In this document: in pieces, positions 55,451 to 64,000 of the stretch
Layout: every line of letters begins with the position of its first letter
Position numbering within the stretch: position 1 is the stretch's first letter
Source of the DNA: Bin80 sp965215475
Lineage (GTDB): Bacteria; Bacteroidota; Rhodothermia; Rhodothermales; Bin80
Assembly (NCBI GenBank): GCA_965215475.1
Contig: OZ244061.1
Span: forward strand, 3,224,001 to 3,288,000
DNA length: 64,000 nucleotides
Direction: 5' to 3'
Program-made: the position numbers and the translations under genes
Notes under the pieces: model-generated
What the model saw: only the letters and a program-made list of their open reading frames with translations
What the model was told of the DNA's origin: nothing
Databases searched by the model: none

Positions 55451-55849
55451 TGGTGATCCCGCCAGGGCTCGAACCTGGGACCCTCTGATTAACCTACCAC
55501 ACCGGCTTTCACCGGCCATATATATTCATGTTGTAGTCTGGACCATCTCTTCACCCTTCCAATTTGATGGAGAGGGTGGGCTGCGTATGGCCTCTGAGGG
55601 CTCTCTTGAGTCCGCTACATGCGGGAAGGGGCAAGTAATTCCCAGAAACCCGACACGGTTAAGGGGAGGATTAGGTACCCCGATTCAAGGTTGCCTGCTG
55701 ATTACCCATGTATCCGGTGCATTTTTACGTGTGACGACGTAGCGACGGCTTTAGGGCGTCCCAGCATACAGCAGCCTCCACTCATACAGTTTCCTGTATG
55801 AGGCTCCATGACTTGAAGTCAGATGCTCTTCCAACTGAGCTACGGGATC
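55451..55849 (-). tRNA. tRNA-Lys (UUU) gene interrupted by a group I intron
   Basis: The 5' exon (55816-55849) ends GCATCTGACTT and the 3' exon (55451-55492) begins TTAATCAGAGGGTC and includes CCA. Joined, they give a normal 76-nt tRNA: acceptor GATCCCG/CGGGATC, D arm GCTC-AGTTGGAA-GAGC, anticodon stem TCTGA/TCAGA with loop CTTTTAA (anticodon TTT), variable GGGTC and T arm CCAGG-TTCGAGC-CCTGG. The break falls between positions 34 and 35. Without splicing no lysine tRNA could be made from this locus. Whether another tRNA-Lys gene exists lies outside this window. Confidence 0.88.
55493..55815 (-). ncRNA. group I intron (IC3-like) in tRNA-Lys
   Basis: 323 nt. The 5' region aligns in layout with cyanobacterial tRNA-Leu introns: ATGGAGCC as internal guide, pairing with the exon end CTT. 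It is followed by a P2 hairpin CATACAG-GAAA-CTGTATG and GAGTGGAGGCTG. The core has CAGGCAACCTTGAATCGGGG and the conserved GAAGAGATGGTCC with GACTAC downstream (P7). A P9-type hairpin GGCCGGTGAAAGCCGGT lies before the 3' end, and the last intron base is G. No homing endonuclease gene is present. The short frames inside are accidental. Confidence 0.85.
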
Positions 55850-55874
55850 AAAATGTTGAGAACTGTTTGCCAAT

Positions 55875-56306
55875 TTACGGCAAAATTTTCGAATGCTTAA
55901 TCCTTTCCTCATTCATTTCCCAGACATTTTTCATGGGAAATCGAAGGACTAATCTCCCCTTTAACTTCGAAGGATCAAAATTGATGAACCCATTCACAAG
56001 ATAAATTTCTGCAGGTAGGCAGCTCCAGAGGAATTTGATCTCTCGATCTCCTTGCCGATAGTCACAAGTGACAATCATTCCAACGAGGCGTGCTCTGCCA
56101 GTTCCCACGAAAACATCTACTCCTGAGCCATCAGAGCTCAATGTATTACGGATGAATCCATAATCCATCGGATAAATAATATCTCGATAACTAGGGTGGG
56201 GCGTTTTTTTGGGGCGATCAAGTTTGATTCCATTGGAATGGATGATCTTTTCCCATCGCTTCCATGGAAATTGATCTTTTAGCAAGAGTGCATAGGAATC
56301 GGTCAT
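55875..56306 (-). CDS. inorganic pyrophosphatase-like protein
   Basis: This 143-residue protein resembles the short inorganic-pyrophosphatase family: HPSYRDIIYPMDYGFIRNTL near residue 37 and SSDGSGVDVFVGTG near 58 correspond to the YP-x-NYGyi and DGDxiDV motifs of soluble PPases. The normal acidic cluster DxDPxD is reduced, so hydrolysis of pyrophosphate itself is uncertain. The C-terminal half (residues 85-143) is atypical. The start overlaps the aspS stop by four bases (ATGA) and it is the last gene of that unit, 26 bp before the tRNA-Lys gene. Confidence 0.75.
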   Translation of the reverse strand: MTDSYALLLKDQFPWKRWEKIIHSNGIKLDRPKKTPHPSYRDIIYPMDYGFIRNTLSSDGSGVDVFVGTGRARLVGMIVTCDYRQGDREIKFLWSCLPAEIYLVNGFINFDPSKLKGRLVLRFPMKNVWEMNEERIKHSKILP

Positions 56307-58120
56307 TCAGGCCGGGGGATCGAGCGAATATTTAACTCTCTAAGTCGTTCAGGTTCAACGGATGAGGGAGTCCCAGACATTGGCTCCTGTGCACTTTGTG
56401 TCTTTGGGAATGCAATTACTTCACGAAGAGATGTGGATCTGGAAAGTAGCATGACGATCCGATCCAACCCCATGGCGATTCCACCATGTGGAGGAGCTCC
56501 AAAACGGAGAGCTTCCAGTAAAAATCCAAAGCGCTCTTTGCTCTCTTGATCGGGAATTCCAAGAGTATCAAACATTTGTTTTTGAATGTTTGGATCATGG
56601 ATACGAATGGATCCCCCTCCAATCTCCATTCCATTGAGTACAATATCATACGCCCGGGCATGAACACGTGCGGGATCACTTGAGAGCAGTTCCAGATCCT
56701 CTGATCTCGGGGATGTGAACGGGTGGTGCATGGCAGAATAGCGTTTTTCCCGTTCATCCCATTGTAGAAGTGGGAATTTGGTAATCCACGCAAATTGCCA
56801 GGAATTTTCATCGATACATCCAAGCTCATGGGCCATATGCAGACGGAGTGCCCCCATTTGCTCTTGTACTGTGGGCCACTTACCACAAAGAATCAGAAGA
56901 AGATCGCCTCTCGTCGCCTCAGATGCCTGGATTGCTCCGGTTACGAATTCCTCTGAAAGTACATGAGTTTTCACCGAACAATTTGGGGAGGTCCCGTCAG
57001 ATGGGATTCGCACATGAATGAGCCCACCAGCTCCGATTTGTTTACGCACCACAGTCTTGTCTAGCCGGTCCATGTACCCTCTACCTTTGTTTCCAAACCC
57101 TGGGATCACCAATCCCAATACCGCCCCTCCGGCAGAAAGGGCCTGATCAAATACACGGAATCCTGAATGATTGAATGTCGAACTGAGATTATGGATTGGA
57201 AGATCAAAACGAAGGTCTGGTTTGTCAGAACCATATTTCCATAGAGCATCCTGATAGGTTAATCGCGGAAAGGGAGATTGGACCTGAATACCGAGAATCT
57301 TTTCCCAGAGTGCGACGATCAATCCCTCGGTCAAGGAGTAGATGATCTCTTCCGTTGCAAAAGCCATTTCCACATCAATTTGTGTGAATTCGGGCTGTCG
57401 ATCGGCACGCAAGTCCTCATCTCTAAAGCATTTTACGATCTGAACATATTTGTCCAACCCTCCGATCATCAGGAGCTGTTTATAGGTTTGAGGGCTTTGA
57501 GGAAGAGCGTAAAAAGATCCTGGATGTACACGGCTTGGAACCAGATAGTCACGAGCACCTTCTGGCGTTGATTTCATGAGGGTTGGTGTTTCCACCTCAA
57601 GAAAGCCCTCTGCATCAAAATACCGGTGAATCACTTGATATACCTGATGTCTCAGGACCATTTTGTGCAATAAATCAGGTCTCCTAAGGTCCAGGTATCG
57701 ATACCTCAGCCGCAAATCTTCTGATGCTATTTTTGTCTTTTGTGTATGACTGGAGATTGGAAAGGGCAAGGAATCCGATTCGGCGAGAATGGAGAGGCTT
57801 TCCACCCGAATCTCAATCTTCCCCGTTGGGAGTTTAGGGTTTACCGTTTCGGGTGAGCGAAGCGCGACAACCCCCATGACGGATATGACATACTCGCTGC
57901 GCAAGCGATCTGCGAATTCATGTGCATCGGGATTATCTTGCGGAGAGAATACGATTTGAGTCAAGCCGTAGCGATCTCTAAGGTCTACAAAAATGACTCC
58001 GCCGAGATCACGTCGTGTATCGACCCAACCTTTTAGGATGACTTTTTCACCTAGATGTGAATCCGAGAGATTCCCACATGTATGTGTCCGGTCTGGATGT
58101 TGATTTGTAATGCTAGACAT
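56303..58120 (-). CDS. aspS: aspartate--tRNA ligase
   Basis: This 605-residue class II synthetase has the bacterial AspRS layout: an OB-fold anticodon domain at the N-terminus (GWVDTRRDLGGVIFVDLRDR near residue 32), motif 2 CFRDEDLRADRQPEFTQID near 215, a bacterial GAD insertion domain in the middle (residues 285-410) and motif 3 GIAMGLDRIVMLLSRS near 555. The length is normal for the bacterial type. It overlaps the following pyrophosphatase-like gene by four bases. Whether it also charges tRNA-Asn cannot be judged here. Confidence 0.96.
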   Translation of the reverse strand: MSSITNQHPDRTHTCGNLSDSHLGEKVILKGWVDTRRDLGGVIFVDLRDRYGLTQIVFSPQDNPDAHEFADRLRSEYVISVMGVVALRSPETVNPKLPTGKIEIRVESLSILAESDSLPFPISSHTQKTKIASEDLRLRYRYLDLRRPDLLHKMVLRHQVYQVIHRYFDAEGFLEVETPTLMKSTPEGARDYLVPSRVHPGSFYALPQSPQTYKQLLMIGGLDKYVQIVKCFRDEDLRADRQPEFTQIDVEMAFATEEIIYSLTEGLIVALWEKILGIQVQSPFPRLTYQDALWKYGSDKPDLRFDLPIHNLSSTFNHSGFRVFDQALSAGGAVLGLVIPGFGNKGRGYMDRLDKTVVRKQIGAGGLIHVRIPSDGTSPNCSVKTHVLSEEFVTGAIQASEATRGDLLLILCGKWPTVQEQMGALRLHMAHELGCIDENSWQFAWITKFPLLQWDEREKRYSAMHHPFTSPRSEDLELLSSDPARVHARAYDIVLNGMEIGGGSIRIHDPNIQKQMFDTLGIPDQESKERFGFLLEALRFGAPPHGGIAMGLDRIVMLLSRSTSLREVIAFPKTQSAQEPMSGTPSSVEPERLRELNIRSIPRPE

Positions 58121-58262
58121 CGTGAGTATGTGAATGATTGACCTCAGTCAAAGAACCCGTAAATATACCGGATACGCGTGTAGAAGTAATCATTTCTCCT
58201 AAGAAATTTCTAAAAATCAAATAGACCTCGTATCTTGAATGCTATACATAGAGGCAAAATCG

Positions 58263-59765
58263 ATGAAAACAGAGACGAAACCCTCATATACTGTACAGTG
58301 GTTTGGCCACCCTAGGGGGCTTTCCACATTGTTTTTTACGGAGCTCTGGGAACGGTTCAGTTATTACGGTATGCGAGCACTTTTGGTGCTTTTCATGACG
58401 ACGGCGGCGGCGGAAGGGAATCCTGGACTAGAATTTGGTGAGGGGAAAGCAGGAGCGATCTACGGCTTGTACACTTTTTTTGTATACGTCCTAGCCTTAC
58501 CTGGTGGTTGGATTGCAGATAATCTCTGGGGGCAGCGCAAAGCAGTTTTTGTTGGTGGATGCATTATTGCTTTGGGGCATTTCACGATGGCCGGCCCATT
58601 GGTAGGCATGCCCGACAGTGGGAGTTTTTTCCTGGGATTGATGCTTATTGTCATCGGCACGGGTTTACTGAAGCCCAATGTAAGTACCATGGTTGGGGAC
58701 TTGTATCCAGAAGGTGGTGCAAGGCGGGATGCAGGGTTTTCGATTTTTTACACGGGGATCAATTTAGGAGCATTTGCCGGGCCGATCTTGACGGGATGGC
58801 TGGGTGAAGCCTACAATTGGCATTATGGATTCTCTATCGCCGGTATTGGGATGATTCTCGGTCTGATCCAATATCGAATGGGTGTAAAATATTTGGGGGA
58901 TGCCGGCTTGCTGAAATCAGATGTGTCTGAAGAAGCATTAAAGAAAAAAACACGGGTCACTTATATCGTGCTGTTGATCTCATTTGTAATTGCCGCAGTG
59001 GCAGGTACACTGCTTCTACAGTCACTATCACTGGAGACACTCGCTACTTGGCTCGGATATTCGGTCATTGGAATTGCGGTGGTGTTTTTTGCCTACCTTC
59101 TCATTTTCACCGACCATACCAAGTTGGAGAAGAAGCGATTGGTTGTCATTTTCTGGTTATTCATTTTAGCGGCCATTTTCTGGTCGGGATTTGAACAGGC
59201 AGGGTCATCTCTCAATCTATTTGCTCGTGATTCTACGGATCGGATGTTGGGAGGATGGGAATTACCTGCTAGTTGGCTTCAATCCGTCAATTCCACCTTC
59301 ATCATTATTCTTGCACCTGTATTTGGATCGCTCTGGATTACACTGGCTAGACTTAAGCGGAATCCATCGATCCCTGTAAAATTTGCTTTCGGGTTATTGG
59401 GGTTGGCAGGAGGCTTTTTTGTTATTGCCTGGGGTGCTGCAAATGCAGAGAATGGGGCTCTGGTATCTCCGGTTTGGCTGGTGGTCATGTATTTTTTTCA
59501 TACAGTAGGAGAATTAAGCTTGAGTCCGGTTGGGCTTTCTTCCATTACCAAGTTGGCACCTGCAGGAAGAGTAGGGCAGATGATGGGAGTATGGTTTATT
59601 GGAACTGCACTGGGGAATTTGTTTGCAGGGCTTGTTGCAGGACAACTGGAGACCTTAGATGCGGCAGCTCTCTTTGGCAATGTAGCAATGATTATCGGGA
59701 TTTCAGGAGTTGTGGCTCTTGCTGCATTCCCGTTCATTAAGCGTCTGATGGGGGAGGTTGATTAG
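58263..59765 (+). CDS. peptide MFS transporter (POT/PTR2 family)
   Basis: This proton-coupled di/tripeptide transporter has about twelve to fourteen membrane helices. The N-terminal motif FFTELWERFSYYGMRALLVL holds the ExxER residues used for proton coupling. GGWIADNLWGQRKAVFVGG and FSIFYTGINLGAFAGPILTG are PTR2 signatures. I prefer the ATG at 58263 (MKTETKPSYTVQWFGHPRG), which matches usual family starts. An in-frame ATG at 58239 adds eight residues. It is divergent from aspS. The intergenic region has TTGACC and TAAATA 16 bp apart (58139-58166), a possible promoter reading towards this gene. Confidence 0.92.
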   Translation: MKTETKPSYTVQWFGHPRGLSTLFFTELWERFSYYGMRALLVLFMTTAAAEGNPGLEFGEGKAGAIYGLYTFFVYVLALPGGWIADNLWGQRKAVFVGGCIIALGHFTMAGPLVGMPDSGSFFLGLMLIVIGTGLLKPNVSTMVGDLYPEGGARRDAGFSIFYTGINLGAFAGPILTGWLGEAYNWHYGFSIAGIGMILGLIQYRMGVKYLGDAGLLKSDVSEEALKKKTRVTYIVLLISFVIAAVAGTLLLQSLSLETLATWLGYSVIGIAVVFFAYLLIFTDHTKLEKKRLVVIFWLFILAAIFWSGFEQAGSSLNLFARDSTDRMLGGWELPASWLQSVNSTFIIILAPVFGSLWITLARLKRNPSIPVKFAFGLLGLAGGFFVIAWGAANAENGALVSPVWLVVMYFFHTVGELSLSPVGLSSITKLAPAGRVGQMMGVWFIGTALGNLFAGLVAGQLETLDAAALFGNVAMIIGISGVVALAAFPFIKRLMGEVD

Positions 59766-60200
59766 CCTAATATTCGTTAGTAGTAGGTGTTTAATCTGTG
59801 AGTTGAGTATAGATTCTTGCCGAATGCAATGGCTTATCAGGTAAGCTACGAGGCTGGATGCTGTAGCACACGGTTACCGGGGGGCCAAGGATAGGCTAGA
59901 TCGGCGGAGTATTCCGTAGTATTGAAGACGTGGAGGAATGCCCGTAGCGGAAAGAGATCATAGGGATAGAAGTTAAACTCAAAGATGAAGGACGTGAGAA
60001 ACAGAATTTCTGTTTTGGGTGCTTGGGGTTTTTCAATGTTGGAAGATTACAGTATGCAATCACGGAAGGCGGGCCGTTATTGGTTGTGGAGATTTGTGAG
60101 AGGCTGATATGAGAAACAACAGGTTCCGCTGAATCGGCGATCTGACTTCTTCAGGAAAAAGCATCTCGATATACCGATTGCAAGAAGGATTCGACAGAAT
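59766..60200. other. intergenic stretch, nothing recognised
   Basis: About 435 bp between the transporter and the convergent sterol-reductase-family gene. It contains no open frame of useful length, no RNA gene I can recognise and no clear repeat. Confidence 0.5.
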
Positions 60201-61340
60201 TCAATAAAGGCCTGGGCAAATACGGTACTTTACTCGTGTCCGATACTTTGCCCAGTTTTCATGACCGTATTTCTCGGCACAGTGCTTATCATCGGAAATT
60301 TGGCGGTGAACAAACAGAGACGTAATAAAGATAACGTAGACCCATGCCCAGGGGTTTAGGAAATAGCCGAATGACAAAGCCACAGCAATCCCTAATATTC
60401 CCTCGCCCAAATAACCAAAATGGCGAGCAACACCCCAAAAACCACTACACAGAATCTTCCGGTCTCCGGCTTCAATGTACGCAGGCTTTATACCCAGGAA
60501 ATTGCGTTCAGGCCATCGTTTAAATGTATACTTCTGCAGATTGCTACCTCGCGAAATGGCCCAACCGAATAAAAACATTGTAGCGACTCCAAGCAACCAA
60601 AAAAATGTCCAACCAGGACCAAATCCGGGATTTGGAAGAGGTGCCATCCCCCAGATAGGAATTACAAACAACCATCCATAACAAATCAATCCTCCCCAGA
60701 ACAACTTAAATCCGATCCCCTCATACATCAGGTCATAAGTGTATAGCGTGACACGCTCAAAAACAAAATAATCTAGGATATAGAAGGTAAACAATGCAGT
60801 ATAGAGGAAAAGTCCAGGATTAAAATTGGCATCAAAGAGTTCATAATTATACCAAGCAGCGGACATAGCATTCAGAACCAGCATAACTCCGCCAGTGGCA
60901 TAGAAGTACATCTTCATGTCAAAGCGTTCATTGAAAAAACTAACCTCTTGGGCACTCCCGGTCCACCATGCCTGGATTGGATTCTTTCGCTCCTTTTTCG
61001 GATGACTGAAAAATGCAATAAATGAAAAAATTATGGTAAAAAAAGTCCCACCAATCACAGCGAAAATGGAAGATCGATAAAACCAATCTCGGGGCATACC
61101 GGTAAGTTCGAACCACCACACCACCACCATGACAATAAAGATCCAAATGCCGTTTAAGCGGTAGTTGCGAGGTTGACCGGTCTCGGGGTTGATGACATAA
61201 CCGGGAACTCTCCACGCAGGCAAGACGAGCTGGAGGCCAAAAGTTGTTGCAAAAACAATCAACGGGGTAAAGAACCCCAAAATTTTCTCAGTTGGGGAAA
61301 GACTAAGTAGGTGATTGATTTCAAGCCATTCGAGCATCAT
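60201..61340 (-). CDS. ERG4/ERG24-family sterol C-reductase-like membrane protein
   Basis: This 379-residue protein has about nine membrane helices. It ends with the family's conserved C-terminus: CSGFWGVARHFGYLGEGILG near residue 300, then HRQISDDKHCAEKYGHENWA and YRTRVKYRICPGLY at the end. These residues form the NADPH and sterol sites of delta-14, delta-7 and delta-24(28) reductases, including DHCR7. The N-terminal LVLPAWRVPGYVINPETGQP and YRLNG also fit. Such genes are rare in bacteria and may modify host or diet sterols or a related polycyclic lipid. The exact double bond reduced cannot be told from sequence. Confidence 0.8.
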   Translation of the reverse strand: MMLEWLEINHLLSLSPTEKILGFFTPLIVFATTFGLQLVLPAWRVPGYVINPETGQPRNYRLNGIWIFIVMVVVWWFELTGMPRDWFYRSSIFAVIGGTFFTIIFSFIAFFSHPKKERKNPIQAWWTGSAQEVSFFNERFDMKMYFYATGGVMLVLNAMSAAWYNYELFDANFNPGLFLYTALFTFYILDYFVFERVTLYTYDLMYEGIGFKLFWGGLICYGWLFVIPIWGMAPLPNPGFGPGWTFFWLLGVATMFLFGWAISRGSNLQKYTFKRWPERNFLGIKPAYIEAGDRKILCSGFWGVARHFGYLGEGILGIAVALSFGYFLNPWAWVYVIFITSLFVHRQISDDKHCAEKYGHENWAKYRTRVKYRICPGLY

Positions 61341-61513
61341 TGTGCTTCTACTTGTCTGGCAAATCCATACTGTTTACCATGATACAAGATACAACGGAAT
61401 TTATATTTGGCTTATATGAATGAATCAGGTCTAATGAAAAAACGGGCACATATCTTGTGTTCTTTACTCAATGTACTCATTAGATCTCTCTACGCACGTA
61501 CCACACTCTTTAC

Positions 61514-61651
61514 TTGGGTTTGGATGCCCATACGCGTACTTGTACGCTCGCAGGAATGGATCCATCTGGCCGGGTTGTTTCGACCGACACCTTCCTGACT
61601 TCGGAATCTGCACGGATTGCTCATGTGATACGAATTCCCGCAAAAGCTATC
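61514..61651 (+). pseudogene. IS110-family transposase N-terminal fragment
   Basis: The frame reads LGLDAHTRTCTLAGMDPSGR and VVSTDTFLTSESARIAHVIR, the N-terminal DEDD-type start of IS110 transposases, and then leaves homology after IPAKA. The remaining gene and element ends are absent. It lies between the sterol-reductase gene and the glycosyltransferase genes. Confidence 0.6.
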
Positions 61652-61779
61652 GGTTCTACCACGAATATTGTGGATAGAGATCCAGTCCACTACAGAAGAA
61701 TAGAATGGCAACGCGGAAATTGCAAACGGGTGTGGCATGATGGGGAAATACGCACTCCATGGCATCCCCGAGCACTGAA

Positions 61780-63003
61780 TTAAGAGATGTGATCATAAAT
61801 CTGACTAAATATGATCTGAGAAAAGTGTTCGGCTGTATGATGGTTACCGAAAATTGAAGCTCTTTTTGCATCAAAGGGAAAATCTTGGGGTGAATCTAAC
61901 CACTGTGACATACCGCTGGCTATGTCATCTGGTATAGAAGATTCAACTTCAATGCCGAGTCCAAAATCACGGATATAACGTCCGATAAGTCCATAATTAC
62001 TTCCCAATACTGGTTTGCCAGCCTGTGCAGCACGGACCAGAATGCCACTGGATCCGGCGTGTCGCTGATAAGGCAATAAAATGAGATCAGAGGCGGAAAA
62101 CAGGTTAATCATTTCTTTATCAGATACAAATCGTAGCGCTTTTACGATCTGTACTCTAGATGTTTTTTTTAAAGTATCTAATCGCTCCATTAGTGCCATT
62201 TGATCAGCAGGTGCTGCTAAGGCTCCCACTAACGCTAAGCACAGTTTAGCTTGGTTTTCGGAGGAGAGTAGGTGGATCCCATCCAACGTTTGAAGGATAC
62301 CCTTTCGTTTGGCTAAGCTACCAAAAAACAATGCGAGTTTGCGTCTAGGTTCTACATTCCATCTGCGCCGCGTCTCCAATGGAGTGGTTGAAGGAGTCTC
62401 TGGTTCAACGCCGTCTGGTAGCGAAAGAACATGCGCAGTTGAACAGCTGTATTCTTCCGCAAAGTAGGGATCTAGGCTGAAAAGATATTTAAAATGTGGA
62501 TTGCGAAGAGCTGCGGCCAGAATAATACGTTTGCGCATATATCGCGCAAAATCACCGAGACTACTTTGAGGTCTGATCAGGTGCCTAGGACGTAGAAAAG
62601 GTCGAAAATAGATCCCTGAAATTGAAACTGGATATTTGAATCTGAGCCCAAACGCGAGAGGAAGTTGAAACAAGTCATAATCTAAAAGCAGGCAGTGCGA
62701 GGGTTTTAATTCGTTCAGAGAATTCTTCAGGATATTCCCCTGCATTAGAGCGGTCTTCACAGGGTTTCCTGATGGGGGACAAGGGGGCAGTTCCCAGATA
62801 TTCATGCGTTCACACTCTTTGACTAGTTTAACTAGATCAGGATGCTTTTTTAAGAGCGCGGGCGTGATCATAATTGATAGGTGACCTTGAAATGTTCTGG
62901 CACACCAATATTGCACAAGTTGCTTTACGTACTGGCCATGATGGCCACCTGCATTCAAGTCAAAAAAGACAACGTGTGGCGTGTTCATCTCTTGGCATGT
63001 CAT
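61780..63003 (-). CDS. glycosyltransferase, family 1/4 type (GT-B)
   Basis: This 407-residue GT-B enzyme builds surface polysaccharide or glycolipid from a nucleotide sugar. The N-terminal part begins HVVFFDLNAGGHHGQYVKQL, a typical glycine-rich acceptor-side loop. The C-terminal Rossmann domain has KLALFFGSLAKRKGILQTLD near residue 225 and LILLPYQRHAGSSGILVRAA near 320, with the E-x7-E donor-site region modified (no first Glu visible). It is on the same strand as the partial glycosyltransferase at the window end, 330 bp away, so a polysaccharide cluster probably continues beyond 64000. Confidence 0.82.
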   Translation of the reverse strand: MTCQEMNTPHVVFFDLNAGGHHGQYVKQLVQYWCARTFQGHLSIMITPALLKKHPDLVKLVKECERMNIWELPPCPPSGNPVKTALMQGNILKNSLNELKPSHCLLLDYDLFQLPLAFGLRFKYPVSISGIYFRPFLRPRHLIRPQSSLGDFARYMRKRIILAAALRNPHFKYLFSLDPYFAEEYSCSTAHVLSLPDGVEPETPSTTPLETRRRWNVEPRRKLALFFGSLAKRKGILQTLDGIHLLSSENQAKLCLALVGALAAPADQMALMERLDTLKKTSRVQIVKALRFVSDKEMINLFSASDLILLPYQRHAGSSGILVRAAQAGKPVLGSNYGLIGRYIRDFGLGIEVESSIPDDIASGMSQWLDSPQDFPFDAKRASIFGNHHTAEHFSQIIFSQIYDHIS

Positions 63004-63335
63004 AGTGAGATAGATCTTATCCTCAAGGAGAAGATTGCAAAAGAGTCATCAGAATGAAATAATCTTAAAATTCCGAGGATCAATCTACTGATGGTTTCAG
63101 AGTTTATTGTATGGATTGTTTTTCAACGCAAAGGATTCTGCATATTCAATGGCTTGGATTAAACCATCAATCATTCTATGCAGTTATAGATGAAATTATG
63201 CATAATCGTATGTCTGGGATTTTCCTATTACGATGAATAGGGACAGTGAATACGAAGTTAGTGGGACAGTTGTTTTCAAAAAATAGTGACGCCGATATTT
63301 TGGGACGAAACGAGCCACATAGGTAATGGGGTGGT
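63004..63335. other. intergenic stretch with a repeat fragment
   Basis: No gene is visible. On the minus strand, 63240-63270 reads CTGTCCCACTAACTTCGTAT then TCACTGTCCC, nearly the same as the centre of the palindromic mini-element at 32691-32779. A CGTTTCGTCCC at about 63300-63310 matches its other part. The long inverted arms are missing here. Confidence 0.5.
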
Positions 63336-64000
63336 TCATTTGAATGCCTGTTCAAGGACATGCTCAAACTGATCGGTGATTTTACCGATCTCAAACTTTT
63401 CATCCGCCCATTTTCTAGCACGTTCACCCATGACCTGACATAACTTTGGTTTATCAAGGAGCAATTGAGCTTTTTGAGCGAATCCAATTTGATCATTCGG
63501 ATCTACAATAAACCCGGCCCCGGAGTTCTCGATGATCCTTACTGCAAGATTTTCTTTGGGAATGGCTGCAAGAATGGGGCGGCCTGCACACAAACAAGTC
63601 AGGATTTTTGATGGGACGGAAAATTGTCCTGCATCTTCGGTAAGTAAAACCAGAAGAAGTCGTGCACTGGCATACATCGCAGGTAGTTGATCTGCCTCTT
63701 GGTAGGGTAAAACGGTTAGGTTATTGAGATTATACTTCGTAATTACTTTCGCAAGCCAATCTGCACCCATCCCCTGAGAAACGACTACAATTTGAGCACG
63801 GCTACCAATCTGTTGGGCAAGATGTAGCAGGATCGCAGGATTATGCTTCATACTTAATGTGCCTGCATAAAGTAGAATAGGGGTTGGATTGAGTTTATTT
63901 CTTTGCGGCCAAACTGAGGCATTGTCTTGAAATTCATCTAGAGTCCCCCAGTTTTCAATCACATAACAGCAATCAGGTGTAACCCCAAATTTCAGAAGGG
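63336..64000 (-). CDS. glycosyltransferase, GT-B type, partial at window edge
   Basis: Only the C-terminal donor-sugar domain is inside the window. The frame is open to base 64000, so the start lies beyond. LLYAGTLSMKHNPAILLHLA, then VVVSQGMGADWLAK and SVPSKILTCLCAGRPILAAI are typical of glycosyltransferase family 4, the last being the donor-binding E/D-x7-type loop with K in place of the first Glu. The C-terminus is helical. It is on the same strand as the glycosyltransferase at 61780 and likely belongs to the same surface-polysaccharide cluster. Confidence 0.8.
   Translation of the reverse strand, partial: LLKFGVTPDCCYVIENWGTLDEFQDNASVWPQRNKLNPTPILLYAGTLSMKHNPAILLHLAQQIGSRAQIVVVSQGMGADWLAKVITKYNLNNLTVLPYQEADQLPAMYASARLLLVLLTEDAGQFSVPSKILTCLCAGRPILAAIPKENLAVRIIENSGAGFIVDPNDQIGFAQKAQLLLDKPKLCQVMGERARKWADEKFEIGKITDQFEHVLEQAFK

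Noticed and set aside
55619..55801. Open frame of 60 codons inside the tRNA-Lys intron
   Set aside because: It overlaps the conserved intron core, has no LAGLIDADG, GIY-YIG or HNH motif, and is on the opposite strand to the intron.
55451..55849. The split tRNA locus as a transfer-messenger RNA or a degraded tRNA
   Set aside because: Both exons form complete D, anticodon and T arms with full pairing, no tag-peptide frame is present, and the insert has group I core elements.
1..64000. CRISPR arrays
   Set aside because: No series of short evenly spaced direct repeats is visible; the repeats found are transposon ends, one 96-bp pair and palindromic elements.

Overview
The window looks like a chromosome segment of a Bacteroidota/Rhodothermota-type bacterium. 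The main pointers are a DUF4292-type lipoprotein next to NAD kinase, a folP-cdaA pair overlapping by ATGA, a bacterial GH3-family protein, a six-bladed-propeller lipoprotein behind a tiny secreted peptide, and many genes without an obvious Shine-Dalgarno sequence. A Rhodothermales-like host is my best guess from gene content only. TGA is used as an ordinary stop.

Layout. Positions 1-10.4 kb are mostly transposon wreckage: an IS4/IS1634-like element, an IS1380 element that cuts a propeller lipoprotein gene in two, a dead IS3 element and several ISL3 remnants. From 10.8 to 17.9 kb there are housekeeping genes (lpdA, DUF4292, nadK) and a redox cluster (FAD oxidoreductase, a coupled 54-codon ORF, polyferredoxin, metallo-beta-lactamase-fold hydrolase). 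From 18 to 22.6 kb two ISL3 copies flank a decayed membrane/lipoprotein operon and an HNH remnant. From 22.8 to 45.7 kb there is a defence and mobile island: two AlbA_2/HATPase proteins bracket a PLD-SNF2 helicase plus a type ISP-like methyltransferase, and a nested transposon (ISNCY in ISL3 in IS4, with ISAzo13 in the same IS4) sits just downstream of a partial second methyltransferase copy. From 45.7 to 64 kb the sequence is conserved chromosome: thioesterase, queE, class IV aminotransferase, sulfotransferase-like protein, inositol-monophosphatase family, GH3, folP, cdaA, pcm, two tRNA genes, a pyrophosphatase-like gene, aspS, a peptide transporter, a sterol-reductase-family protein and glycosyltransferases.

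Most notable observations: (i) a tRNA-Lys(UUU) gene split after U34 by a ~323-nt group I intron, the position used in cyanobacterial tRNA-Leu(UAA); (ii) a G13 tract that puts the methyltransferase out of frame, so 12 or 15 G would restore it; (iii) a downstream partial methyltransferase copy that is divergent and then essentially identical to the first, as expected of a donor cassette; (iv) a perfect 96-bp direct duplication abutting both ends of an ISL3 element; (v) several insertions whose inverted repeats, target duplications and restored frames can be read directly. Many genes here carry homopolymer indels. Real decay and sequencing error cannot be separated from the sequence alone.
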